The translations under genes and the position numbers were made by a program. A model generated the notes under the pieces. It was not told the DNA's origin and did not search any database. It saw only the letters and a list, made by a program, of their open reading frames with translations. Below are positions 53,577 to 61,092 of a stretch of 64,000 bases of DNA, in pieces. Origin of the DNA: Pedobacter insulae (GTDB lineage Bacteria; Bacteroidota; Bacteroidia; Sphingobacteriales; Sphingobacteriaceae); assembly GCF_900113525.1 (NCBI RefSeq), contig NZ_FOPP01000002.1, positions 124,001 through 188,000 on the forward strand. The letters are read 5' to 3'. Within the stretch, counting starts at the first letter, position 1, and each line of letters begins with the position of its first letter.

Positions 53577-54107
53577 ATGAAGAAGAACATTTTAATTTTT
53601 GGATTAATTTCAGGCTTAATTGCGAGCTCTATGTTAATCGCTATGACAGTGATTTGTTATAACAGTGGTAAAGTTGAAGGGAACATGTGGCTGGGCTACA
53701 CCTTTATGCTGGTAGCCTTTTCTTTTGTGTTTGTCGGGGTGAAGAACTACCGAGATAAATTTAGTGATGGGATGATAAGTTTTGGAAAGGCTTTTAAGAT
53801 TGGAATTATCATTACAGGAATAGCGGCCTCATTTTATGTGTTGGTATGGCTTATCTGTTATTATCTGTTTATCCCAGATTTTATGGAAAGATTTACGGAG
53901 CTTACGATAAATAACTTAAAGGCTGAGCATACCGACCCTGTTAAATTAAAAGAGCAAATTGAGGGCATAGAATTTTATAAAGGCATGTACAAAACTCCTT
54001 TCGGTGTAATTTTACTAACCTATATGGAAATACTTCCCTTAGGCATATTGATTTCTTTGATAACGGCTTTAATTTTAAAGAGAAAAGATAAACTTGTAAC
54101 AGCATAG
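53577..54107 (+). CDS. DUF4199 membrane protein
   Basis: A 176-residue protein with four hydrophobic segments (about 6-26, 36-52, 75-95, 140-165). Segment 2 is followed by VGVKNYRDKFSDGMISFGKAFKIG, the characteristic central part of DUF4199. Unknown function; conserved next to LuxR-like genes. Convergent with the beta-CASP gene, with 11 bp between stops and no clear hairpin. Confidence 0.82.
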   Translation: MKKNILIFGLISGLIASSMLIAMTVICYNSGKVEGNMWLGYTFMLVAFSFVFVGVKNYRDKFSDGMISFGKAFKIGIIITGIAASFYVLVWLICYYLFIPDFMERFTELTINNLKAEHTDPVKLKEQIEGIEFYKGMYKTPFGVILLTYMEILPLGILISLITALILKRKDKLVTA

Positions 54108-54118
54108 CGCATTTGAAA

Positions 54119-55504
54119 CTATAACTCGATACTTTCACCTTTAGCAGGAATGCCTACTTCGTAGCCCACATCAGCGATTGCCGAAGCTAGTGCATTCATG
54201 CTTTTGAGCTCGCCGTGTACCAAGAAGATCTTTTTAAGCCTTTGTTTATCTTGATGTGTTACCGTATTCATCAGGTCGAAGTGATCTCCGTGTCCACTTA
54301 ACAGGTCAGTTTTTTTAATCGAAGCATAAACCATCAAATCTCTGTTGCGTAGCCTAACGATTGGATCACCTCTTAATAACCTATCGCCCAGCGTGCCTTT
54401 TGCGCAATAACCAATAAATAGAATTGTGCAGTAGTAGTTCTGTATATTGTGATAAAGATGATCTTGGATGCGCCCTCCTTCCAGCATTCCAGCGGAAGAG
54501 ATGATAATACAGGGTTCAAGATAGTTGCTTACTGAAATGCTTTCTTTCTTGTCGTGTACATAAGTCAGGTTGTCGAACTCAAATTCATCGCCCTTTAATT
54601 GGTAGAATTCTTTTGCCTCTTCATTAACAAGATTATGGTATTTCCGATAGACGTCTGTTGCGTAATTGGCTAAAGGACTATCTACAAAAATCTGCACAGG
54701 AGGCAGTAATCCTTTCGAGAAAATCTGATTTAAGGCAAAGACTAAAGCTTGCGTCCGCCCAATGCTGAAGGCTGGGATGATCAGTCTGCCGGGACTTTTA
54801 ATGCAGCTTTCGTTAATGGTTTTGATCAGGGTTTCTTGCAGAGTAGCTTCTTTACTGTGAAAGCGACCTCCATAAGTAGATTCACATACCAGATAATCTA
54901 AGGGAGGTAGGGGATGCGGATCTATAAGAACGGGATAACCTTTCCTTCCAATATCTCCTGTAAAACCTATTTCTTGCGTTCTACCGTTTTCTGTAACCGA
55001 TAGTACAACCGCTGCCGCACCTAGCAAATGACCAACTGGAATGAAGGTTACTGCAATACTGCCGTTAATTTTAAAGGGTTTATGAAAACTAATACTGACA
55101 AATCGATCGACAGTTTCCATTACATCCTTTTGTAGATAAAGTGGCTTAGGACCTTGCCTGCCTCTTTTGCTTCTAGCGTTTTTATGTAGCTTACTTAAGA
55201 AAATATTTACGGAATCAAGCAAGAGCAATTCGCTCAGATCAGCAGTCGGAGCCGTGCATAGAATCTGTCCTTCGAACCCCATTCTAACTAAGGTTGGTAA
55301 ATTCCCCGAGTGATCAATGTGGGCATGTGTTAAAATAACCACATCAACTTCGGCAGGGTTAAATGGGAAATATTGATTTTCTTCCTGATATGTGCCTTTT
55401 TCGTAATCCAAGCCACAATCGATTAAGATGGTGTAGCCAGTTATCTGCAATAAATGCATACTGCCAGTTACCTGCTGTGCTGCTCCCCAAACGGTTAGTT
55501 TCAT
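54119..55504 (-). CDS. MBL-fold beta-CASP RNA-processing exonuclease
   Basis: A 461-residue metallo-beta-lactamase/beta-CASP nuclease. MBL motifs: VVILTHAHIDHSG (HxHxDH), VGHLLGAAAVVL (His) and IGFTGDIGR (Asp). Beta-CASP motifs follow: VCESTYGGRFH, IIPAFSIGRTQAL and IISSAGMLEGGRI. The C-terminal RMMBL part has GHGDHFDL and IFLVHGELKSM. This branch resembles archaeal/bacterial CPSF-like RNases and YsaF-type exonucleases. I start at ATG 55504 rather than the TTG one codon upstream. It is not a beta-lactamase. Confidence 0.92.
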   Translation of the reverse strand: MKLTVWGAAQQVTGSMHLLQITGYTILIDCGLDYEKGTYQEENQYFPFNPAEVDVVILTHAHIDHSGNLPTLVRMGFEGQILCTAPTADLSELLLLDSVNIFLSKLHKNARSKRGRQGPKPLYLQKDVMETVDRFVSISFHKPFKINGSIAVTFIPVGHLLGAAAVVLSVTENGRTQEIGFTGDIGRKGYPVLIDPHPLPPLDYLVCESTYGGRFHSKEATLQETLIKTINESCIKSPGRLIIPAFSIGRTQALVFALNQIFSKGLLPPVQIFVDSPLANYATDVYRKYHNLVNEEAKEFYQLKGDEFEFDNLTYVHDKKESISVSNYLEPCIIISSAGMLEGGRIQDHLYHNIQNYYCTILFIGYCAKGTLGDRLLRGDPIVRLRNRDLMVYASIKKTDLLSGHGDHFDLMNTVTHQDKQRLKKIFLVHGELKSMNALASAIADVGYEVGIPAKGESIEL

Positions 55505-55601
55505 CAATTTATATTAATAATGAGCTAAGGTAACAAGATACTACTTTTTTGGGAAGCGCAAAGCGTAAGGCGAATAGTGTTTTGAGTTCGTAACTTAAAA
55601 G

Positions 55602-55787
55602 TTATTTTTTTTCTGGAGGAGTGGAAACGATTTCTCCAAATTCATTCACATAAGCCATCATACTTTCCAAATCTCCTCCTGTAGAATTTTGTTGACGTTC
55701 TTGCTTACGTTCTAATTTTTCTTCTTTTTTCTTCTGTCTATTTTTTTCTAATTGTTTCTTCATGAAAGTAGCCTGCGACTTTGCCAT
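55602..55787 (-). CDS. Small highly basic protein, cold-shock N-extension-like
   Basis: A 61-residue protein. Residues 1-35 are almost all Lys, Glu, Arg and Gln (KKQLEKNRQKKKEEKLERKQ) and likely a single helix; residues 36-61 contain GGDLESMMAYVNEFGEIVST. The tail resembles the extension I recall at the N-terminus of Bacteroidota cold-shock-domain proteins (MxAYVDExGxIxxTPP), but here the cold-shock domain itself is absent, and I see no frame continuing it. RNA binding is a guess. The start ATG 55787 has a normal AT-rich leader. Confidence 0.68.
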   Translation of the reverse strand: MAKSQATFMKKQLEKNRQKKKEEKLERKQERQQNSTGGDLESMMAYVNEFGEIVSTPPEKK

Positions 55788-56129
55788 AATAATATCGTAT
55801 AAATTAAAAACTGACTGCTCTCTTCGGTTACCTTTCGTCGACCTTTAACATCGTAAATGTTAACATGAATGGTCAAAACTTTATATTTTATCTTAGCACA
55901 GCAACGGTAAGCGGCTAATGATTTGAAATGCTGAACAATAGGCTATTGTTCAGTAGGTGATTAAATAGAGAATAGCACATTGATATTCCGTTGGTGCAAA
56001 TGTACGTAAAATGACCCATATTATTATCTAAATAGTGTAATAATGAATTTGATGTAAGACTTTGTTTATCCACACAATTAATCTTTGGCATCATTTTTAC
56101 ATGGTTATCACTATAAAAATTAAATTAAA
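55788..56129. other. 342-bp divergent intergenic region
   Basis: Between the small basic gene (minus) and the glycine-zipper gene (plus). Contains a 23-bp palindrome at 55931 (annotated separately). A single 9-bp match to the DnaA box consensus (56066-56074) is considered chance. A TTG-type -33 region near 56061-56064 and a TAATCTTTG about 15 bp further are a plausible but imperfect promoter for the plus-strand gene. No ORF of note. Confidence 0.55.
55931..55953. promoter_or_regulatory. 23-bp palindrome in a divergent promoter region
   Basis: Perfect 11-bp arms CTGAACAATAG / CTATTGTTCAG around one central G. It is 144 bp upstream of the small basic gene and 177 bp upstream of the glycine-zipper gene. 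One-nucleotide spacing makes a dimeric-protein operator more likely than an RNA hairpin, but no regulator is known. Confidence 0.5.
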
Positions 56130-56594
56130 ATGAAACGTATATTTATAATGATTACAATGGTTGCCGTATTTGCATCATGTAATAACAAAGCAAAAGAGGA
56201 AGCATTAGCGAAGCAACAAGCTATGGTTGCCGTTAGAGATAGTTTAAAATTAGATAGCTTTAAAAGAGCAGAAGCTGCGGAGAAAGAAAGACTGGTAGAA
56301 GAAAGGCATCAGGCTGAACTTGCAGCTGCGAGAAGAAGCAATACTAATTATTCATCAAGTGGCTCTACTACTAATACTAACGCAGGCACTTCAACTAGCA
56401 TTAGGAAAGAAGGTTGGAGTTCTGCCGCTAAAGGAACCGCAATCGGCGCCGGAGTTGGTGCATTAGGTGGTATTTTAATCGATAAAAAAGATGGCCGTGG
56501 CGCAATCATCGGCGGTTTAGCTGGTGCCGGAGCAGGTTATGTGATTGGTAGAGAGAGGGACAAAAAAAGTGGTAGGGTTCAGCCTAAGAACTAA
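56130..56594 (+). CDS. Glycine-zipper lipoprotein
   Basis: A 154-residue lipoprotein (lipobox VFASC, Cys17). Residues 20-70 form a charged helical stalk (KEEALAKQQAMV ... AEKERLVEERHQAELAA), then a Ser/Thr/Asn-rich linker, and a glycine-zipper (about 105-145: TAIGAGVGALGGILI, AIIGGLAGAGAGYVIG) like the YMGG/17-kDa outer-membrane lipoproteins. These insert the zipper in the outer membrane. Function is structural or unknown. A strong hairpin follows its stop. Confidence 0.82.
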   Translation: MKRIFIMITMVAVFASCNNKAKEEALAKQQAMVAVRDSLKLDSFKRAEAAEKERLVEERHQAELAAARRSNTNYSSSGSTTNTNAGTSTSIRKEGWSSAAKGTAIGAGVGALGGILIDKKDGRGAIIGGLAGAGAGYVIGRERDKKSGRVQPKN

Positions 56595-56595
56595 A

Positions 56596-56630
56596 GCATA
56601 AAGAAAGTCAGATACTGGCTTTCTTTATGC
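56596..56630 (+). terminator. Terminator after the glycine-zipper gene
   Basis: A 16-bp stem (56596-56611 with 56615-56630, one T·G wobble) and a 3-nt ATA loop, starting 1 bp after the stop codon; a T-rich stretch follows. Confidence 0.82.
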
Positions 56631-56742
56631 ATGAGGTTTTTGTACGCTAGAATATAGAAAAAATAAAAAGGTACCCTATCTTTGAACTGATTTAGTGAAC
56701 AAGTAATTTTAATTATTGTTATAGCATACAAAACTTTAAGTG

Positions 56743-57120
56743 ATGAAAACGGATCTTGTAGAAATATTTCAAACGATTAGAGCAGAAATGCAAGCCTATG
56801 CCGCAACGGGCTTTGATGCTAGAATAAATTCTGAAACCGCATATGATCTTTGGAGCGAAAAAGAGGTTGTAATTGATGGGAAAAAGAGATCTGAAGTTTA
56901 TTTTGCCGGAGTAGTTATTAGAAAGGGGTATGTAGGGTTTTACTATATGCCAGTATATGCAGAGCCGGAAATTAAGACCATTTTTCATCCTTCATTACTT
57001 AAATTGTTGAAAGGAAAATCATGCTTCCATATTAAAGCCCTCGATGAAATTCTTTTAAATCAGATTTCTGATGCTTTGGCCGCGGGGTTTAAATTATATA
57101 AGAAAAACGGGTGGGTGTAA
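56743..57120 (+). CDS. DUF1801/YdhG-like protein
   Basis: A 125-residue cytosolic protein. KRSEVYFAGVVIRKGYVGFYYMP and CFHIKALDEILLNQISDAL fit the DUF1801 (YdhG, YjbR-like) fold, an alpha/beta protein of uncertain role, sometimes called an iron chaperone. I use ATG 56743 instead of the GTG one codon upstream. Its stop lies inside the start of the next gene, so they are coupled. Confidence 0.68.
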   Translation: MKTDLVEIFQTIRAEMQAYAATGFDARINSETAYDLWSEKEVVIDGKKRSEVYFAGVVIRKGYVGFYYMPVYAEPEIKTIFHPSLLKLLKGKSCFHIKALDEILLNQISDALAAGFKLYKKNGWV

Positions 57121-57953
57121 AGTTAGCATGGCACAGGAGTGTGTTATCTGCGCTTACTACGCTCACTCATCCTGTCTTTTTTATCAATGATGATGCTTAC
57201 GACATCCTTGAATGCAGTCCCAAATTATATCTGAATTTAGTTTCACTTCGTAATCATTTTCATCCCGACGAGTTAATAAATCTTCAAGAAAATTTTCAAA
57301 ATGAAGGAAAGCTATTGGTTCACCTTTGGGAAGATGTCTGGCAGTTAAATCAAAAGCGAGTGCTAAGTAGGATAAAATCCTTTTTAGGCTTAAACTGCAC
57401 TTTACATGCACGTAAAGCCGTATTAGTAGAATTAGATTCGACACAGGCGGTCAATTTTTTTAATGACACCCACTTACAGGGTTATGTAAAAGCGAAGCAT
57501 TACTATGGCCTGCTAGTTAATAATGAACTAATTGCAATGGCCAGTTTCAGCGATTTAAGACCAATGAAACTAAAGGGTGTCGGATATACCTCTGCCGAGT
57601 TAATCCGCTTTGCATCCAAAGATGGTTTTACGATTACTGGAGGCTTAAGTAAATTAATAAAGCATTTCCTGAAGATTAAAAATCCGAACGACTTAATGTC
57701 GTATGCTGATCGGGATTGGTCGTTAGGCAGCGGATACCACCAATTGGGTTTTGAGTTAAGCGGTGTAACTGGTCCAGCTTATTTATATGTAGAATTAACT
57801 ACTTTAAGAAGATATTTTCCGCATCGACTACCAAAAAACATTTTAACGGGCTTCCATGAACAAAAAGAAGTAAATTTGGAAACTTATTTAGTAAAAAACG
57901 GTTTTGAGAAAGTGTTTAATACTGGTAATTTAAAATATCATCTTTATGTTTAA
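57111..57953 (+). CDS. Phage-endonuclease-like protein (EDxW-ARK-HxQG domain)
   Basis: A 280-residue protein related to the C-terminal part of phage proteins that accompany Hef/VSR-like homing endonucleases. Visible motifs: LLVHLWEDVW (EDxW), LHARKAVLVEL (ARK), FFNDTHLQGYVKAKHYYGLL (HxQG then YGL), MASFSDLRP, ELIRFASKDG and MSYADRDWSLGSGYHQLGF. The N-terminal nuclease domain seen in phage homologues is reduced to about 60 residues with no clear catalytic motif. GTG 57111 is used because no ATG lies before the domain; the exact start is uncertain. It overlaps the previous gene by 10 bp and miaA by 1 bp. Confidence 0.7.
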   Translation: MGVKLAWHRSVLSALTTLTHPVFFINDDAYDILECSPKLYLNLVSLRNHFHPDELINLQENFQNEGKLLVHLWEDVWQLNQKRVLSRIKSFLGLNCTLHARKAVLVELDSTQAVNFFNDTHLQGYVKAKHYYGLLVNNELIAMASFSDLRPMKLKGVGYTSAELIRFASKDGFTITGGLSKLIKHFLKIKNPNDLMSYADRDWSLGSGYHQLGFELSGVTGPAYLYVELTTLRRYFPHRLPKNILTGFHEQKEVNLETYLVKNGFEKVFNTGNLKYHLYV

Positions 57954-58882
57954 TGGAACAAGATCCACTGTTGGTAATTTTAGGGGCTACTGCCTCGGGT
58001 AAAACTCGACTAGCAATCGCATTAGCTGAAACATTGGCTACTGAAATCATAAGTGCCGATAGCCGACAAGTTTTTAGAGGTATGGATATTGGGACAGGCA
58101 AGGATCTAGCAGAATTTAACCAGGCAAAAATTCCTTTTCATTTAATTGATATCCGTGAGGCGGGAGAAAGCTATCATGTAAATGCATTCAAAGAAGACTT
58201 TTACGCTGCATTCAGACAAATCTCTGAGCGGGAGAAAATACCGATATTAGTGGGGGGTACGGGAATGTATATACATAGCTTGCTGCAAAATTATGAGTAT
58301 ACCGCGGTTCCCAAGAATGAGGAATTGAGGTTGGCTCTGCAAGATTTTGATAGAATTCAATTGTTAGAGCAGATTAAATCGTATCCTGCGAATTTGGTTG
58401 CCCATGCAGATCTATCTTCCACAAAAAGACTGATAAGGGCAATTGAAGTTGCCGATTACTTAAAGGGAAATACGCTAAAAACGTTTGCAAAACCAAGTAT
58501 AAATCCATTGGTAATTGGTTTGGTTGATGAATTGTCGACACGAAGAGCCAAAATTAGCAATCGGTTAGATCTTAGGCTCAAAGAGGGCCTGATAGAAGAA
58601 GTTGAAATGCTAATCGCCAGGGGAGTATCGCTAGACAAGCTCATCTTCTATGGATTGGAATATAAATTTGTTGCGTTATATTTAATGAAGCAAATCGATT
58701 ACCAAACTTTAAAGGAAAGATTAACGGTAGCTATTTTCCAATTTGCAAAAAGACAAATGACTTTTTTTAGAAAAATGGAAAAAGATGGGGTTAAAATTCA
58801 TTGGCTAAAGGCTGATAAAGAGTTATTTAGCTTGAAAGCAGAAGCTTTGGAACTTATTAATCATCATATTCAATTAAAATAG
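57953..58882 (+). CDS. miaA: tRNA dimethylallyltransferase
   Basis: A 309-residue enzyme that adds dimethylallyl to A37 of tRNAs reading UNN codons. The P-loop ILGATASGKTRLA (about 9-21), SADSRQVFRGMDIGTGK, HLIDI, LVGGTGMYIHSLL and KRQMTFFRK are all present. Length is normal. Start and stop of neighbours overlap by one base (TAATG), so it is translated with the phage-endonuclease-like gene. The adenine methylase gene is 16 bp downstream. Confidence 0.95.
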   Translation: MEQDPLLVILGATASGKTRLAIALAETLATEIISADSRQVFRGMDIGTGKDLAEFNQAKIPFHLIDIREAGESYHVNAFKEDFYAAFRQISEREKIPILVGGTGMYIHSLLQNYEYTAVPKNEELRLALQDFDRIQLLEQIKSYPANLVAHADLSSTKRLIRAIEVADYLKGNTLKTFAKPSINPLVIGLVDELSTRRAKISNRLDLRLKEGLIEEVEMLIARGVSLDKLIFYGLEYKFVALYLMKQIDYQTLKERLTVAIFQFAKRQMTFFRKMEKDGVKIHWLKADKELFSLKAEALELINHHIQLK

Positions 58883-58898
58883 TTGCATATTCGGTGCC

Positions 58899-60026
58899 AT
58901 GAAGAAGAAATTGCGGCCTTTATTGAAATGGACAGGAGGCAAGTTTGATGAATACATCCTATTTGAAAAGTATGTTCCTGGCTTCGAACGTTATATAGAG
59001 CCTTTTTTTGGTGGTGGTGGAGTGTTCTTTGCCCTACAGCCGAAGGGAGCAATTTTAATCAACGATAAGAGTACCGATTTAATTAATTTTTACCGACAAA
59101 TTAATCAAGTTGAGTTTAAAACAGCGTTATTGCTGTATGCCGATATGTGGGATGAGCTGGAGAAGCTGGCAAGTTTTTTATGGGGAGATTGTGCAGGTGC
59201 TTTTTCGAAGTATATTACACATAAAGTTGAATTAACACAATTAATTAAAGGGTTAGAGCATAGCCTCAATTTATATTTGAAGAATAAATCTTTATTGAAG
59301 GATGAACACTTTATCTTGGATTTTGACTTGTTTAAAAAAATGTTGTTGGACAGTCTTGTGGATAAGGCAAAGCGGATTAAAACAATTTCCGCTAAAGAAA
59401 ATAGACACTTTACTAAAATTGAATTGTTTTCGCATTTTGAAACGGGTATAAGAGGTGGTATTTACCTGTTTTTTAGAAAGATTCTCAACCTCCATGCCCA
59501 GAAAGGTATACAGTTGTCGGCAGCAAGGGCAGCAGCGAACTGGTATTTTATACGGGAGTTTTGTTATGCAGCGATGTTTAGGTTTAATGCCAGAGGAGAG
59601 TTTAATATTCCGTATGGAGGCATAACCTATAATAAGAAAAAGTTTAGGGGAAAGATAGAGCGGATTTTTACGGACGAGGTTGCCAAATTGTTTGGGAAGA
59701 GTGTTTTTAGCAATGAAGATTTTGAATACTTTTTAAATAATTCGAACTTAAATGAGCGTGACTTTATTTTTGTTGATCCTCCTTACGACACAGAATTTTC
59801 TGAATATGACCGAAGTGCCTTCACCCAGAAGGATCAAGAGCGATTGGCTAGCTTTTTGATTAAAACGCCTGCAAAATGGATGCTTGTTATTAAAGAGACT
59901 TCTTTCATCCGTAATTTATATAGTCGTCCTAATATCAATATAAAGGTTTTTGAGAAGAATTATGCCTATAATGTTCGGGGAAGAAATAAACGTGGTGTAA
60001 CACATTTGATTATCATGAATTATTGA
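58899..60026 (+). CDS. D12-class adenine-N6 DNA methyltransferase (orphan)
   Basis: A 375-residue Dam/DpnM-type (D12 class) methylase. Motif X LKWTGGKF and SAM motif I YIEPFFGGGGVFF are at the N-terminus, INDKSTDLINFYR follows, and the catalytic motif IV FVDPPYDTEF lies near the C-terminus. The central region (about 80-220) is longer than in Dam and includes its target-recognition part. No restriction endonuclease gene is adjacent, so it is an orphan methylase or one with a distant partner. Base composition is like its neighbours. Confidence 0.87.
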   Translation: MKKKLRPLLKWTGGKFDEYILFEKYVPGFERYIEPFFGGGGVFFALQPKGAILINDKSTDLINFYRQINQVEFKTALLLYADMWDELEKLASFLWGDCAGAFSKYITHKVELTQLIKGLEHSLNLYLKNKSLLKDEHFILDFDLFKKMLLDSLVDKAKRIKTISAKENRHFTKIELFSHFETGIRGGIYLFFRKILNLHAQKGIQLSAARAAANWYFIREFCYAAMFRFNARGEFNIPYGGITYNKKKFRGKIERIFTDEVAKLFGKSVFSNEDFEYFLNNSNLNERDFIFVDPPYDTEFSEYDRSAFTQKDQERLASFLIKTPAKWMLVIKETSFIRNLYSRPNINIKVFEKNYAYNVRGRNKRGVTHLIIMNY

Positions 60027-60125
60027 TTTTTGACCTTCTGTTTCCGTAATGGCATACATTTTGTTTATGTACCGGCATAGACAATGAAGTCTATAGAAAT
60101 TTGAATTTGACTAAAATAAATAAAA

Positions 60126-60644
60126 ATGAAACAGTCTACTAAATTTTTAGCCTCTGCAGTAGCTGCAGTAGCTTTATTTTTCTCAACGAATGTTAATGCT
60201 CAGTCTTCACCTAAATTCGGTATTGGTTTAAATGTGGGGGTGCCCACAAAAAATAGCCATAGCTTTGCCATCGGCGGAGATTTACGGTATCAGTTTGATC
60301 TAAGTAAACAATTATCTGTTCCGATTACAGCTGGCTATACCCGTTTTATGGGTGCTGAAATAGGTAATACAGGAGTTGATGCGCCTGATATTTCTTATAT
60401 CCCAGTAAAAGCAGGATTAAAATACTTCTTTAATGATACTGGTGCAGGTGTATATGGTTTAGCAGAAGCTGGAGCTGGCTTTGGAGTTGGTAATTCAAGT
60501 GGAACAAATTTTATCTATTCTCCTGCCTTAGGATATGCTTGGAGCAATGGATTAGATCTTGCAGCAAAATATGAAGGCTTTAATGAATCGGGTTTTAATA
60601 CTGGGTACTTTGGCTTACGTTTAGCCTATGGCTTTAAACTTTAA
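60126..60644 (+). CDS. Outer-membrane beta-barrel protein
   Basis: A 172-residue exported protein with a signal peptide ending VNAQ. Strands such as PKFGIGLNVGVPTKN, FAIGGDLRYQFDL, LSVPITAGYTRFM, GAGVYGLAEAGAGFGVG, FIYSPALGYAWSN and a C-terminal FGLRLAYGFKL (ending in an aromatic-hydrophobic strand) indicate a small eight-stranded barrel. Role unknown. Followed by a strong UUCG-loop terminator. Confidence 0.82.
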   Translation: MKQSTKFLASAVAAVALFFSTNVNAQSSPKFGIGLNVGVPTKNSHSFAIGGDLRYQFDLSKQLSVPITAGYTRFMGAEIGNTGVDAPDISYIPVKAGLKYFFNDTGAGVYGLAEAGAGFGVGNSSGTNFIYSPALGYAWSNGLDLAAKYEGFNESGFNTGYFGLRLAYGFKL

Positions 60645-60662
60645 TAAATAGTTTAAGATGCT

Positions 60663-60698
60663 AAAAAGCTCCATGAGATTCGTCTCATGGAGCTTTTT
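60663..60698. terminator. Bidirectional UUCG-loop terminator
   Basis: A 16-bp perfect stem (60663-60678 with 60683-60698) closed by TTCG, with A5/T5 ends. It serves the barrel gene on plus and overlaps the last codons and stop of the minus-strand response regulator (60685). Confidence 0.93.
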
Positions 60699-61092
60699 TA
60701 TTGATCAGTTCTGCCAATTCCATTGGCATCAAGGGTTTTTTCAAGAGTTTAACTACATATACATTTGCTTCGGCTTTTTTAATGTCGCCAAAATCCAATG
60801 TTGAAGAGAGCATGGCAACAGGACAGCTACCAGTAAAAGTTGCAGGAAGCTGTTTATAATGATCCAGATAGTCAAAACCGTCCATTTCAGGCATTTGTAT
60901 ATCGAGTAAAATAAAATTAGGTAGTTTTTCAGGATTATCCATATGCTTATTTAGGTAATCCAGGCTTTCTTCACCTGATTGGCAAATGATAATCTCTTCA
61001 AAAAGCTTAGTCAAAGTAATGATCCTTGCATTGATTTTTAAATCAATCTCGTTATCATCTATCAACATTATTTTTTTTAGCTCATTTGGCAT
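60685..61092 (-). CDS. Single-domain response regulator
   Basis: A 135-residue receiver domain only: acidic pocket LIDDNE (Asp12/Asp13), phosphoacceptor Asp64 in ILLDIQMPEMDGF, Ser/Thr in AMLSSTLD and Lys in LLKKPL. With no output domain it likely acts as a phosphorelay shuttle or protein-interaction switch. It overlaps the hybrid kinase gene by 11 bp and is last in a three-gene minus-strand operon. Confidence 0.9.
   Translation of the reverse strand: MPNELKKIMLIDDNEIDLKINARIITLTKLFEEIIICQSGEESLDYLNKHMDNPEKLPNFILLDIQMPEMDGFDYLDHYKQLPATFTGSCPVAMLSSTLDFGDIKKAEANVYVVKLLKKPLMPMELAELINKKAP

Noticed and set aside
54119..55504. Beta-lactamase resistance gene
   Set aside because: The MBL fold is followed by a full beta-CASP domain, which marks nucleic-acid processing enzymes.
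56066..56074. Perfect DnaA box TTATCCACA
   Set aside because: A single 9-bp match is expected about once by chance in a window this size; no cluster of boxes, AT-rich unwinding region or dnaA/dnaN context is present.
58899..60026. Complete restriction-modification system
   Set aside because: No endonuclease, specificity subunit or Vsr gene is adjacent to the methylase; the 57111 protein has no recognisable nuclease site.
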